A stretch of 64,000 bases of DNA from an uncultured Pseudomonas sp. (lineage in GTDB: Bacteria; Pseudomonadota; Gammaproteobacteria; Pseudomonadales; Pseudomonadaceae): positions 1 through 64,000 of the forward strand of contig NZ_CAMPHV010000020.1 in the NCBI RefSeq assembly GCF_946886105.1, read 5' to 3'. This document shows, piece by piece, positions 10,394 through 18,938 of this stretch; the first letter of the stretch is position 1; each line of letters begins with the position of its first letter. Position numbers and translations under genes: made by a program. Under the pieces are notes generated by a model. That model was not told the DNA's origin and made no database searches. It was given only the letters and a program-made list of their open reading frames with translations.

Positions 10394-11194
10394 TTACGAA
10401 TAGCGCAGCACCGTCTCGCATAGATAACGGTCGAGATCGGCGGTATCGCCTGCAGCTTTTGCCAGTGCCGGCTGGGTCTCGGCCTCTTGCAGAGCCCGTT
10501 CGATAAAGGCGTGGATTGCCGGGCGACGCGGGCCATAGGCCGATTCCACCACCTGGCGCTTGAGCGTCAGCAGTGCATCGATTTCCGCCAGCAGGGCGGG
10601 ATCGCGCACTGTTGCGTCGAGCAGCGCGGCGAAGGTCATCGGTGGCCGGCCCAGGCCCTGATCGATCCAGCGCACCGCCAGCAACGGGCGCAGCACATAG
10701 AGGTACTTCTTGAAACGCACCTGCTCGTCCTGCAGATAGCCGCGAAAGTTCTTCTTGGCCATCGACAGGTAGTGATGCCGCGCGGCGGTCGGGCAGTAGA
10801 ACTGCTCGGCCAGACTGCGCAGCTGCTCGGCGGCGCCCGGCTCGCTGCGGTAAACCAGTGGCGAGTCCAGCCACTCCAGCAGCGTGGGGTTGGATTTGCG
10901 CAGCAACTGCAGCGTCTTGCGCAGCTCCCAACCGCCTATATCCAGCTCATCGCTCAGCGGCCGCTCGATCACATCGCGCGGCGCATCCACGCGCAGGTAC
11001 CAGGGCTGGCGCGGCACATAGACGAAGCGCACGTCATAGTCGCTGTCCGGCGAGGCGAAACCCCAGGCACGGCTACCCGACTCGCAGGCATAGAGCACGG
11101 TGACCTCATGCTGCGCTTCTATTGCTTTCAGCTCGCGCAGCACCCACTCGCGCATTTCTGCAGAGAGCGGGTGGCGTTGTTGATGCAGGTCCAT
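10394..11194 (-). CDS. RlaP-type DNA polymerase beta-like nucleotidyltransferase (COG3541-like)
   Basis: 266 residues. The nucleotidyltransferase signature GSRAWGFASPDSDYDVRFVY near residue 40 supplies the GS and DxD metal-binding residues of the pol-beta fold; a helical region with AKKNFRGYLQ and KKYLYVLRPLL follows. The family (recalled as Pfam RlaP) is named for its links to RNA repair. Plausibly it adds nucleotides to RNA ends, but the substrate is not known. It sits between the HEAT gene (25 bp gap) and rtcA in the same operon. Confidence 0.82.
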   Translation of the reverse strand: MDLHQQRHPLSAEMREWVLRELKAIEAQHEVTVLYACESGSRAWGFASPDSDYDVRFVYVPRQPWYLRVDAPRDVIERPLSDELDIGGWELRKTLQLLRKSNPTLLEWLDSPLVYRSEPGAAEQLRSLAEQFYCPTAARHHYLSMAKKNFRGYLQDEQVRFKKYLYVLRPLLAVRWIDQGLGRPPMTFAALLDATVRDPALLAEIDALLTLKRQVVESAYGPRRPAIHAFIERALQEAETQPALAKAAGDTADLDRYLCETVLRYS

Positions 11195-11219
11195 CTGTGT
11201 TGTTCCTTGTTGCCAGTCT

Positions 11220-12599
11220 TCAATTTATCCAGTGTTGAGGGTCGCAGTGCTCAAGCTTTCCTACTGTCATTAGCGTCAACAACTGGGTGCTCAACAGAGC
11301 GTGCTGCTCAGGCGTTGGCTGCAATGCATAGGCTCGCCGCCGCCGTTTTTGCCATGTAATCAGTGCCGTCTGCAGTATTTCTCTCTGCATCTCGTCTTCC
11401 GCTATTTCCAGCGCCTGCAGCAAGTGTTGCAGATGGCTCCATAGCGGTGTCAGGGCGGCCAAGGTAGCAAGCTTGTGACTCTTCCCCTTACTTAGCGAAC
11501 TGGTTAAGGCTACTGAGAGTTGCTCGTCGTCCGTGCATATGGACTGGCGTTTCAATAGTCGGCTGGTTGCGCGCACGACTTGGGTGGGTGGGTCATCCAG
11601 AGCGCTTAACAGGGTCGCCAACACATCGTCAGGCGCTACCGCCGCGATGGCTTCCAATGCTTTGCTACGGACCACTGGCGCCGAGTGTGACAAGGCGGCT
11701 TGCAGGATCGGCAGTGCCCTCGGTTCGGCCAGCTCCTTGGCCAGCCCGATAAGCCCGAGCCAACCGTTCTTGTCTGTCGGTTGCTCGGTCAGTCCAAGCA
11801 TCAGCACCTCTCTACTGTTTACCTGGTAGCGAGGCGCCGCCCAGCACGCCAGGCAGCGAACCGCTGGAGCGGGGTCGAGCAAGCCCAGGCGCAGCAAGTT
11901 CTGGATCTGCGGCAATTGCTCGTCGCGCGTCAGCCATTCGCGCAGCGCGGTTACCCTTATCTGCGCACTTGAACTTGCCAAACCTTGCTGCAAAAGCGCT
12001 CTGGCGTCTGTCAGGGGGAGGTGTTTGCTGGCGGTCAATGCCATACGTCGCACGCTTGTGTCGGCGTGCTTCATGGCTAATTGCAGGGTCGGCAACGCAT
12101 CTGCTTCGCTCTTCAGCAGCAGCTCGAAAAGAAAGCGTGCGCCTTTGCCCCGGCGACCGTTTAGTGCCTCTGTAAGTGCGGCGTGCAATTCTGGGCGAGC
12201 CAGCGCTTCGGCCATTTGCTGCAGGATCGCCTCAGGGTTACAGCGGCCCTTGCCGGCTAATGCCAGCAAAGGCTCCAAGGCGTAAAGCAGTGCGTCAGCC
12301 TGATTGGGATGCAGGTAGTGCTGCACACCACGTTCGGCCAATTGCCGTATTTGCGGCACCCAGTCGTTGAGCCGCTCGACCAGTGCGAGCAGAGCCTGCG
12401 GGCTCGGTGTATCGCACAGCACGCGCACGGCGACCTCGCGTACAAAGCCATTGCGGTTGCGGCTGAGTTGCGACCAATCGCTTTGCTCGTCGCAATCTGC
12501 AAGTACATTCAGCGCATCCTGTTGCCAATAGTTCGTGCTGCTCAGTGGGTGTTGATGCCGATGGCGCAGGCGCTCCAGCCATTGCGTTAGGTGTTTCAT
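11220..12599 (-). CDS. HEAT-repeat protein of the RNA-repair operon
   Basis: 459 residues with no catalytic motif. It is an alpha-solenoid of repeated helical pairs (VREVAVRVLCDTPSPQALLAL, VPQIRQLAERGVQHYL, VRRMALTASKHLPLTDARALL, VVRSKALEAIAAVAPDDVLAT, VVRATSRLLKRQ), as in PBS-lyase/HEAT scaffolds. A good Shine-Dalgarno (AGAAGGACAGG) precedes the ATG at 12599, 12 bp after the rtcB stop. Base composition looks less GC-rich than the flanking rtcB and rtcA. Possible roles are scaffolding the repair enzymes or binding RNA; its partner cannot be read from sequence. Confidence 0.8.
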   Translation of the reverse strand: MKHLTQWLERLRHRHQHPLSSTNYWQQDALNVLADCDEQSDWSQLSRNRNGFVREVAVRVLCDTPSPQALLALVERLNDWVPQIRQLAERGVQHYLHPNQADALLYALEPLLALAGKGRCNPEAILQQMAEALARPELHAALTEALNGRRGKGARFLFELLLKSEADALPTLQLAMKHADTSVRRMALTASKHLPLTDARALLQQGLASSSAQIRVTALREWLTRDEQLPQIQNLLRLGLLDPAPAVRCLACWAAPRYQVNSREVLMLGLTEQPTDKNGWLGLIGLAKELAEPRALPILQAALSHSAPVVRSKALEAIAAVAPDDVLATLLSALDDPPTQVVRATSRLLKRQSICTDDEQLSVALTSSLSKGKSHKLATLAALTPLWSHLQHLLQALEIAEDEMQREILQTALITWQKRRRRAYALQPTPEQHALLSTQLLTLMTVGKLEHCDPQHWIN

Positions 12600-12611
12600 T
12601 TTCCTGTCCTT

Positions 12612-13838
12612 CTATCCTTTAACACACACCACCTGCCGCAGGGTGTGGACCACTTCCACCAGCTCGCGCTGGGCGTGCATGACTTTTTCGATGTCCTTGT
12701 AGGCCATGGGGATCTCGTCGATCACGTCGAGGTCCTTGCGGCATTCCACATGGGCGGTGGCGCGGATCTGGTCGTCCAGGCTGAATTGCTTCTTCGCCTG
12801 GGTACGGCTCATCACCCGGCCGGCGCCGTGGCTGCAGGAGCTGAACGCTTCCTGGTTACCCAGGCCGCGGACGATAAAGCTTTTCGCGCCCATAGAGCCG
12901 GGGATGATGCCCAGTTCGCCCTTCTGCGCCGAGACCGCGCCTTTGCGGGTGATCAGCACGTCTTCGCCGAAGTGGCGTTCCTTCTGCACATAGTTGTGGT
13001 GGCAGTTGACCGCCTGCAGGTTGGCCTCGAACGGCTTGCCGATCACCTGGCGCGCCGCGGCTATCACCGCCTGCATCATCAGTTCGCGGTTCTGCCGGGC
13101 GAAGTCCTGGGCCCAGCCCACGGCCTCCACGTAATCCTGATAGTGCTGGCTGCCTTCTTCGAAGTAGGCCAGGTCCTTATCCGGTAGGTTGGCAATGTGC
13201 TGGCGCATATCAGCCTTGGCCAATTCGATATACAGGCTGCCGATGGCGTTACCCACACCGCGCGAACCGCTATGCAGCATGAACCAGACGCGCTGGGCCT
13301 CGTCCAGGCAGACCTCGATAAAGTGGTTGCCGGTGCCCAGGGTTCCCAGGTGTTTACGGTTGTTGGTCTTCTCCAGTCGCGGTTGTTTATCGGTGATCAG
13401 CTTGAAGCGCCCGGCCAGGTTCGCCCAGGCCTGGTCGGTGGCGGTGGGCACGTTTTCCCAGGCGCCTTTATCGCGGCCGCCGCGGGTGCTGGTACGACCA
13501 TGGGGCACGGCGCGTTCGATGGCGTCGCGCAGCCCGCTGAGGTTGTCCGGCAGGTCGCTGGCGGTCAGCGAGGTGCGCGCGGCCATCATCCCGCAACCGA
13601 TATCCACGCCGACCGCGGCGGGAATCACCGCGCCCAGGGTGGGGATCACGCTGCCAATGGTCGAACCCTTACCCAGGTGCACGTCCGGCATCACCGCCAG
13701 GTGTTTGAAGATAAACGGCAGCTTGGCGGTGTTGATCAGCTGTTGCTTGGCATCGGTCTCGACCGGCACGCCCTGGGTCCAGAGTTTGATCGGTTTGCCG
13801 TCCGCGACTTCCAGCAGTTGGTGGCTTGTGTCTTTCAT
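12612..13838 (-). CDS. rtcB: RNA-splicing ligase RtcB
   Basis: GTP- and Mn-dependent ligase that joins 2',3'-cyclic-phosphate or 3'-phosphate ends to 5'-OH ends. 408 residues, identical in length to the E. coli enzyme. Metal ligand Cys in GVDIGCGM, substrate motif NHFIE, NCHHNY, and the guanylated His in SSCSHGAGRVMSR are all present. The start at MKDTSHQ (13838) is preferred over the longer frame. It precedes the HEAT gene in the RNA-repair operon. Confidence 0.97.
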   Translation of the reverse strand: MKDTSHQLLEVADGKPIKLWTQGVPVETDAKQQLINTAKLPFIFKHLAVMPDVHLGKGSTIGSVIPTLGAVIPAAVGVDIGCGMMAARTSLTASDLPDNLSGLRDAIERAVPHGRTSTRGGRDKGAWENVPTATDQAWANLAGRFKLITDKQPRLEKTNNRKHLGTLGTGNHFIEVCLDEAQRVWFMLHSGSRGVGNAIGSLYIELAKADMRQHIANLPDKDLAYFEEGSQHYQDYVEAVGWAQDFARQNRELMMQAVIAAARQVIGKPFEANLQAVNCHHNYVQKERHFGEDVLITRKGAVSAQKGELGIIPGSMGAKSFIVRGLGNQEAFSSCSHGAGRVMSRTQAKKQFSLDDQIRATAHVECRKDLDVIDEIPMAYKDIEKVMHAQRELVEVVHTLRQVVCVKG

Positions 13839-13886
13839 GGTTTTTTCTCTGTATTCAATAAGCGCCGGCCACAGAGCCGTGCGCAT

Positions 13887-14249
13887 CTAAATTGTTGGCC
13901 AGGCGCGGCCAGCCAGGCGACGGGTCAGACGGCAGGGCCGGCAGCGCACCGCGTGGGCGTATACCGAGCCTTGTACCACCTCGTACCACCATTGTTGCTG
14001 TGCGGCGGTCCAAACTTCGTCTTTACCGCAATCGACGCAGCGAAACGGTTGATCCTGATACCAGCCGCGGGCGAGAAATAGCGGCTCGCCGTAGCTGTTG
14101 TAGGACGCCAGCAGCGCTGGGTTGACCGTGATCGCCTCGGTCGGCCTGAAGCCCAGCGGCAGGTACTGATCCAGTGCTCGCTGCGCCTTGGTAGTCCGCA
14201 ACAGGCGAGCCGTTTTGATTTCCCTGCGGCGTTGTTTTCCGCTTTTCAT
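13887..14249 (-). CDS. small zinc-ribbon protein of the RNA-repair operon
   Basis: 120 residues from MKSGKQRRREIKTARLL. A basic N-terminus precedes two cysteine pairs (RCVDCG and RCRPC) separated by about 35 residues, including a tryptophan-rich stretch (VWTAAQQQWWYEV). This suggests a zinc ribbon for nucleic-acid or protein contact. An AAGGA lies 14 bp before the ATG. It sits between slipin and rtcB. I know no assigned function; the operon context points to RNA repair. Confidence 0.75.
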   Translation of the reverse strand: MKSGKQRRREIKTARLLRTTKAQRALDQYLPLGFRPTEAITVNPALLASYNSYGEPLFLARGWYQDQPFRCVDCGKDEVWTAAQQQWWYEVVQGSVYAHAVRCRPCRLTRRLAGRAWPTI

Positions 14250-14279
14250 GATGCTGCCTATCCTTGCATGTTTATTCAG

Positions 14280-14304
14280 GCCGCCTGCACTCAGTGCAGG
14301 CGGC
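14280..14304. other. perfect 11-bp hairpin between slipin and zinc-ribbon genes
   Basis: GCCGCCTGCAC (14280-14290), TCA, GTGCAGGCGGC (14294-14304). There is no T run on either side, so it is not a standard terminator. It begins 4 bp after the slipin stop and could act as an mRNA-stability or processing element that sets slipin levels apart from rtcB. Confidence 0.7.
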
Positions 14305-14308
14305 TGGT

Positions 14309-15454
14309 TCAACGCGGCGCCAGGGTCACCAGGCCATTCAGCACCTGATCCAAGCCACCAAACACGGAAATCCGGTCGATGCGCTCGGCCACCCGTTCCA
14401 GGGTTTCCAGCTCCTTCAGGCGCAGGGCCGTCGGGTTGTCTTCCATCACCTTGGCGGTGTTGAGTAGCGAGCGCGTCGCCGAGGTTTCCTCGCGGCGGCG
14501 GATCACGTTGGCCTGGGCGGATTTCTCCGCTGCCACCACTTGGGCCAGCAGGGCTTTCATCTCGCCGGGCAGGATGATGTCGCGCACGCCCAGGCTGCTG
14601 ACCTCCAGGCCGCAGCCCGGCAGTTTGGCGGCGAGATGGTTGCTAACCGCCTCATCGATCGCCTGCTTGTTCTCCAGCAGTTCGTCCAGGGTGCGGGTGC
14701 CCACCGCTGCACGCAGGCCGAATTGCAGCTCGCGGTACAGGTGCTCCTGGGGTTTAGCCAGGCGCGAATGGGCCAGCAGGACATCGCTGTAGTGCCAGTT
14801 GGCCGCCAGGTTCAGGCGCAGGCTGATCTTGTCGCGGGTGAGGATTTCCTGGCCGCTGACTTCCAGAGCCTGAATTCGCATATCCACCAACTCGACGTTG
14901 ATCTGCCGGTTGAAACGCCAGAAACCGTAGTGGCCGGCAGGCAACAGCTCGATCACTGCGCCATCGACCTTGAGCACGCCGACCTGGAACGCCGGCACCT
15001 GGGTCAGCAGCACCGCGTCCAGACCCTGGAGGGTCTGGCTACGCAGGCCGGGTTGGGTGAGCAGGGCGACCAGTGCGGTGTCCAGGCGGTACTTCTGGCT
15101 CAGGTCGAAACGCTCCAGGCGCTGCTCGTTCTGGCCCTTCCAGTACAGACGACGGCTGCCGGGCGGCAATATTTCCACCAACATGCCGTCTTCATAGCGC
15201 AGGCCTGCCTCGTGCTCGGCGGTATCGAAGCGCTCGAAGTGGCGCTCGATCAGTGCGGGCTCGTTCTTGCGCAGGTAGCCGGCCAGGCGGTGCTCGAAAC
15301 GCGGGCAATTCAGGCTGAAGATTTCAACGCTCAGGCGGTTGCGCGGATCGAAGCGGCGGTACAGGCCGGGCTCCAGGATGGCCTGGAAGTCGCCTTCGGC
15401 GTACAGCAGGGCGCGTTCGTTCTTTTTCACCACAAAGCGTTTGAGCATGTTCAT
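14309..15454 (-). CDS. slipin / band-7 (SPFH) family protein
   Basis: 381 residues. The SPFH domain runs from about residue 180 (KVDGAVIELLPAGHYGFWRF, DMRIQALEVSGQEILTRDKISLRLNL, LGVRDIILPGEMK), followed by a coiled-coil (AEKSAQANVIRRREETSATRSL). The N-terminal 180 residues lack the usual membrane anchor and instead start with a similar beta-hairpin (VKKNERALLYAEGDFQAILE), which looks like an internal duplication. Strong Shine-Dalgarno (AAAGGAATT) at the ATG. First protein gene of the rtc operon. SPFH proteins form oligomeric rings; its role in RNA repair is unknown. Confidence 0.88.
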   Translation of the reverse strand: MNMLKRFVVKKNERALLYAEGDFQAILEPGLYRRFDPRNRLSVEIFSLNCPRFEHRLAGYLRKNEPALIERHFERFDTAEHEAGLRYEDGMLVEILPPGSRRLYWKGQNEQRLERFDLSQKYRLDTALVALLTQPGLRSQTLQGLDAVLLTQVPAFQVGVLKVDGAVIELLPAGHYGFWRFNRQINVELVDMRIQALEVSGQEILTRDKISLRLNLAANWHYSDVLLAHSRLAKPQEHLYRELQFGLRAAVGTRTLDELLENKQAIDEAVSNHLAAKLPGCGLEVSSLGVRDIILPGEMKALLAQVVAAEKSAQANVIRRREETSATRSLLNTAKVMEDNPTALRLKELETLERVAERIDRISVFGGLDQVLNGLVTLAPR

Positions 15455-15704
15455 TGTTTAATTCCTTTTTTCTTTTCTTAATCGGCTTACGGTGTCGGCG
15501 TTCGCCGATCTGCCGGGCGTCCGTGTTGGGGTGACGGGGTGAGCCTGCATCGCGACGTCCTGGTCGTGCGGCCTGTCCTTGGCCCGAGGTTGACTCTGCC
15601 CATCGCTCGAGCACGGGGCCGGGCGGATCGGCGGCGGCAGCGAAACTGCTCTGCCACGCCAACGGGTACTGCGGTGTTGCGATCTAGCTGCCGTGAGAGG
15701 GCAT

Positions 15705-15776
15705 ATTTCGAGCGGGAGTCGAACCCGCGACCAATCCTCCGAAGAAGACTGCTCTATCCAGCTGAGCTATCGAAAT
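15705..15776 (-). ncRNA. tRNA-like RNA 2 with a UUCG tetraloop in place of the anticodon loop
   Basis: 72 nt on the minus strand. Perfect 7-bp acceptor ATTTCGA/TCGAAAT, linker TA, D arm GCTC-AGCTGGATA-GAGC, T arm GCGGG-TTCGACT-CCCGC. The anticodon arm cannot form a 5-bp stem with a 7-nt loop. It folds instead as TCTTC-TTCG-GAGGA with an outer G.U pair, a C(UUCG)G-capped hairpin with no anticodon. No CCA is encoded. It starts at the base after tRNA-like RNA 1 ends, and lies in the rtc operon leader about 250 nt before slipin. Confidence 0.85.
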
Positions 15777-15848
15777 GGCTCGGGCAGGACTCGAACCTGC
15801 GACCGATCCTCCGAGGAGGACTGCTCTATCCGACTGAGCTACCGAGCC
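15777..15848 (-). ncRNA. tRNA-like RNA 1 with a CUCG tetraloop in place of the anticodon loop
   Basis: 72 nt on the minus strand. Acceptor GGCTCGG/CCGAGCC (7 bp), linker TA, D arm GCTC-AGTCGGATA-GAGC, T arm GCAGG-TTCGAGT-CCTGC. The third arm folds as TCCTC-CTCG-GAGGA plus G.U, a YNMG-type tetraloop hairpin without an anticodon. All seven acceptor pairs differ from RNA 2 yet stay paired, and T-stem and third-arm pairs also covary, which supports a selected structure. About 110 nt downstream of the predicted sigma54 start. Confidence 0.87.
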
Positions 15849-15958
15849 AGTGACCGAGCGTTGCGGTGGCGGCATACGGGGCATCCGAACCCGAAGGTGG
15901 ATCCCCGCACCGGCGGGATATGACTCCCGACCCGTTGGCCAGCCTGGCGCTGTGGTCG
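15849..15958 (-). promoter_or_regulatory. 5' part of the rtc operon leader
   Basis: Predicted start of transcription at about 15958. On the minus strand it holds a stable hairpin ATCCCGC-CGGT-GCGGGGAT (15919-15901, one bulge) and a weaker CGGG-loop-CCCG stem with a TTCGGAT loop near 15885. With 15455-15704, which contains a small TCGGC/GCCGA hairpin near 15495-15510 and the purine-rich slipin ribosome site, it makes a leader of about 500 nt around the two tRNA-like RNAs. No intrinsic terminator is seen before slipin. Confidence 0.5.
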
Positions 15959-15968
15959 AGAGGGATAT

Positions 15969-15984
15969 TGCGAGGGGCGTGCCA
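15969..15984 (-). promoter_or_regulatory. sigma54 (RpoN) promoter of the rtc operon
   Basis: Minus strand TGGCAC-GCCCC-TCGCA. The invariant GG (-24) and GC (-12) are separated by exactly 10 bases; the -12 box has TCGC for TTGC. It lies 515 bp before slipin and faces the RtcR gene, a sigma54 activator. Its position upstream of the tRNA-like RNAs means they would be made only when RtcR is active. Confidence 0.85.
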
Positions 15985-16044
15985 GGATATTCTGGTTGTC
16001 TGAATATTTTTTATAACTAATTAATTTATAAGGAAAATATTTTT

Positions 16045-16080
16045 AAATTCTGACGAAGTGACAAAAGTCGCTCAGAATTT
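16045..16080. promoter_or_regulatory. palindromic candidate RtcR binding site
   Basis: Perfect 9-bp inverted arms AAATTCTGA (16045-16053) and TCAGAATTT (16072-16080), with an inner GAC-AAAA-GTC. Its centre is about 105 bp upstream of the predicted rtc start, the usual distance for an enhancer-binding protein, and about 70 bp before the rtcR start codon. The surrounding 16000-16131 is strongly AT-rich, fitting a bendable sigma54 regulatory region. Confidence 0.65.
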
Positions 16081-16131
16081 ATTCGATCAGTTACTATATT
16101 TCCATATCGTTATTTATCTTTTGGTATAAGC

Positions 16132-17742
<1,611 letters not shown>

Positions 17743-17767
17743 ACGGCCTGCTGTTAGACGGTCCCCC

Positions 17768-17944
17768 GTAGGGTGGGTTAGCGGCGCTGAGCGCTGAGGA
17801 ATCAGGCGCCACCGGCGTGGCGCGCCGCGTAACCCACCAAGCGGCTTGCCTCGAAACTGGGCCGCGTTGCGCCGATGGTGGGTTACGGCGCAACGGATCT
17901 CGTCGAGTCATCGCTATTGGCGGCATGCGCCTAACCCACCCTAC
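17768..17944. repeat. GTAGGGTGGGTTAG element, copy 1 (177 bp, terminal inverted repeats)
   Basis: Outer arms GTAGGGTGGGTTAG (17768-17781) and CTAACCCACCCTAC (17931-17944) are perfect inverted repeats. Inner arms are CGTAACCCACCA (17828) and TGGTGGGTTACG (17876). It has the same nested design as the element at 37191-37440. No reading frame is supported; it lies between rtcR and the convergent YkgJ gene. Confidence 0.8.
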
Positions 17945-17961
17945 GGTGATTCGGCTGGCCG

Positions 17962-18279
17962 CTAGCGGTAAATACTGGCCATGCCCTTACGCTCGTCCAT
18001 ACATTCGGCCGAGGCGGTTTCGAATTCGCGGCAGATCAGCGGGCGCACCTCGTAGATGGTGCAGCGCATGCTGTCGCGGTCCAACGCCGCACACCAGCCG
18101 TCGTCCAGGCGCAGCATGACTTCGCCGCCCCAGTCGTCGGTGTCGATATAACGCTGCGGTACGCCGGTGTCGGTGATCAGCATCACTTCCAACTGGCAGC
18201 AGCAGGCCGCGCAGTTGGAGCAACTGACGGCGGCGGATACGGGCAATTGGGTGTGGGGGATGGTGGGGCTATCGGTCAT
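17962..18279 (-). CDS. YkgJ-family cysteine-cluster protein
   Basis: 105 residues from MTDSPTIPHTQ. The cysteine cluster CSNCAACCCQLEV (residues 20-32), the later DGWCAAL and RCTIYEVRPLICREFE, and a final ECMDERKG match the family that binds zinc or an Fe-S cluster through conserved cysteines. The biochemical role is not established. It stands alone between repeats, downstream of the DUF2878 gene on the same strand but separated from it by a REP pair. Confidence 0.85.
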   Translation of the reverse strand: MTDSPTIPHTQLPVSAAVSCSNCAACCCQLEVMLITDTGVPQRYIDTDDWGGEVMLRLDDGWCAALDRDSMRCTIYEVRPLICREFETASAECMDERKGMASIYR

Positions 18280-18323
18280 AGCGGCGCAGTGTACGCCATG
18301 GACGTGCCCCGGTGATTCGCTTC

Positions 18324-18390
18324 GTAGCCCGGATGCAATCCGGGGAAATGTATCGCCGGCGCAACCGCTCCCGGATTTCATCCGGGCTAC
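18324..18390. repeat. REP-type palindromic pair
   Basis: GTAGCCCGGATGCAATCCGGGG facing CTCCCGGATTTCATCCGGGCTAC, separated by about 22 bp. It lies between the YkgJ gene and DUF2878. Confidence 0.85.
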
Positions 18391-18410
18391 GAGCGGACAT
18401 CGCGTTCCAC

Positions 18411-18938
18411 CTATACCGGCTTGCGCGCACGCAGGCTTTGCTCGTATTGCGCACGGTAGAGCTTGGCGAAGCCGTGCAGCACGGGCATCGCCACGGCCCA
18501 GATCAGGCCGATCAGCAGCAGGCTTTGCCAGGTGCCATAAGGTAGGCCGACGTCGGCGATTTGCGCGCCGCCGTAGTACGACAGCGGCGCGGCGACGGCA
18601 CCGAGCAGGCTGGCGCGCCACCAGGGGCGCGCGGTCCACGCCAGGCAATGGTTGAGGGTGGTGGCCAGCAGCAGCCACAGGCACGCCAGCCAAAGCGGGA
18701 TCAGTTGGCGCTGCTCGCCAAAATCGAATACCCCGAGGTTGAGCAGAAAACTGTCCAGGGCGCTGCCGGCGAGAAACACGCTGATCAGCAGCTTGCCTTC
18801 GGCCCGCCAACTACTGATCCACCACAGGTGTACCGCCACTATCGCCGGTACCGTCAGCAGCCACGGGCCGTCGCCGCCGAACACGCAGGCGAACCAGCCG
18901 AGCTGAAACAATACGGCGTTGGCGATTAACTTAGGCAT
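18411..18938 (-). CDS. DUF2878 integral membrane protein
   Basis: 175 residues, mostly hydrophobic, with about five membrane segments (IANAVLFQLGWFACVF, WLLTVPAIVAVHLWW, LIPLWLACLWLLLATTL, LLLIGLIWAVAMPVLHGF). The LDSFLLNLGVFDF segment is typical of DUF2878. Function unknown. It overlaps the end of the Cfa-like gene by 8 bp and closes the eight-gene operon that starts with DUF523. This family commonly travels with Cfa/DUF1365/FAD oxidase clusters. Confidence 0.85.
   Translation of the reverse strand: MPKLIANAVLFQLGWFACVFGGDGPWLLTVPAIVAVHLWWISSWRAEGKLLISVFLAGSALDSFLLNLGVFDFGEQRQLIPLWLACLWLLLATTLNHCLAWTARPWWRASLLGAVAAPLSYYGGAQIADVGLPYGTWQSLLLIGLIWAVAMPVLHGFAKLYRAQYEQSLRARKPV

Noticed and set aside
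15705..15848. Two ordinary tRNA genes (tRNA-Arg with anticodon TCG was considered)
   Set aside because: A 5-bp anticodon stem with 7-nt loop leaves mismatches at two or more pairs, position 33 would be C rather than U, and the alternative tetraloop hairpin pairs fully in both copies. No CCA is encoded.
15539..15923. Short plus-strand frames (translations like ESNPRPILRRRLLYPAELSK)
   Set aside because: This is the familiar false translation across the antisense of tRNA-like sequences, not a protein.
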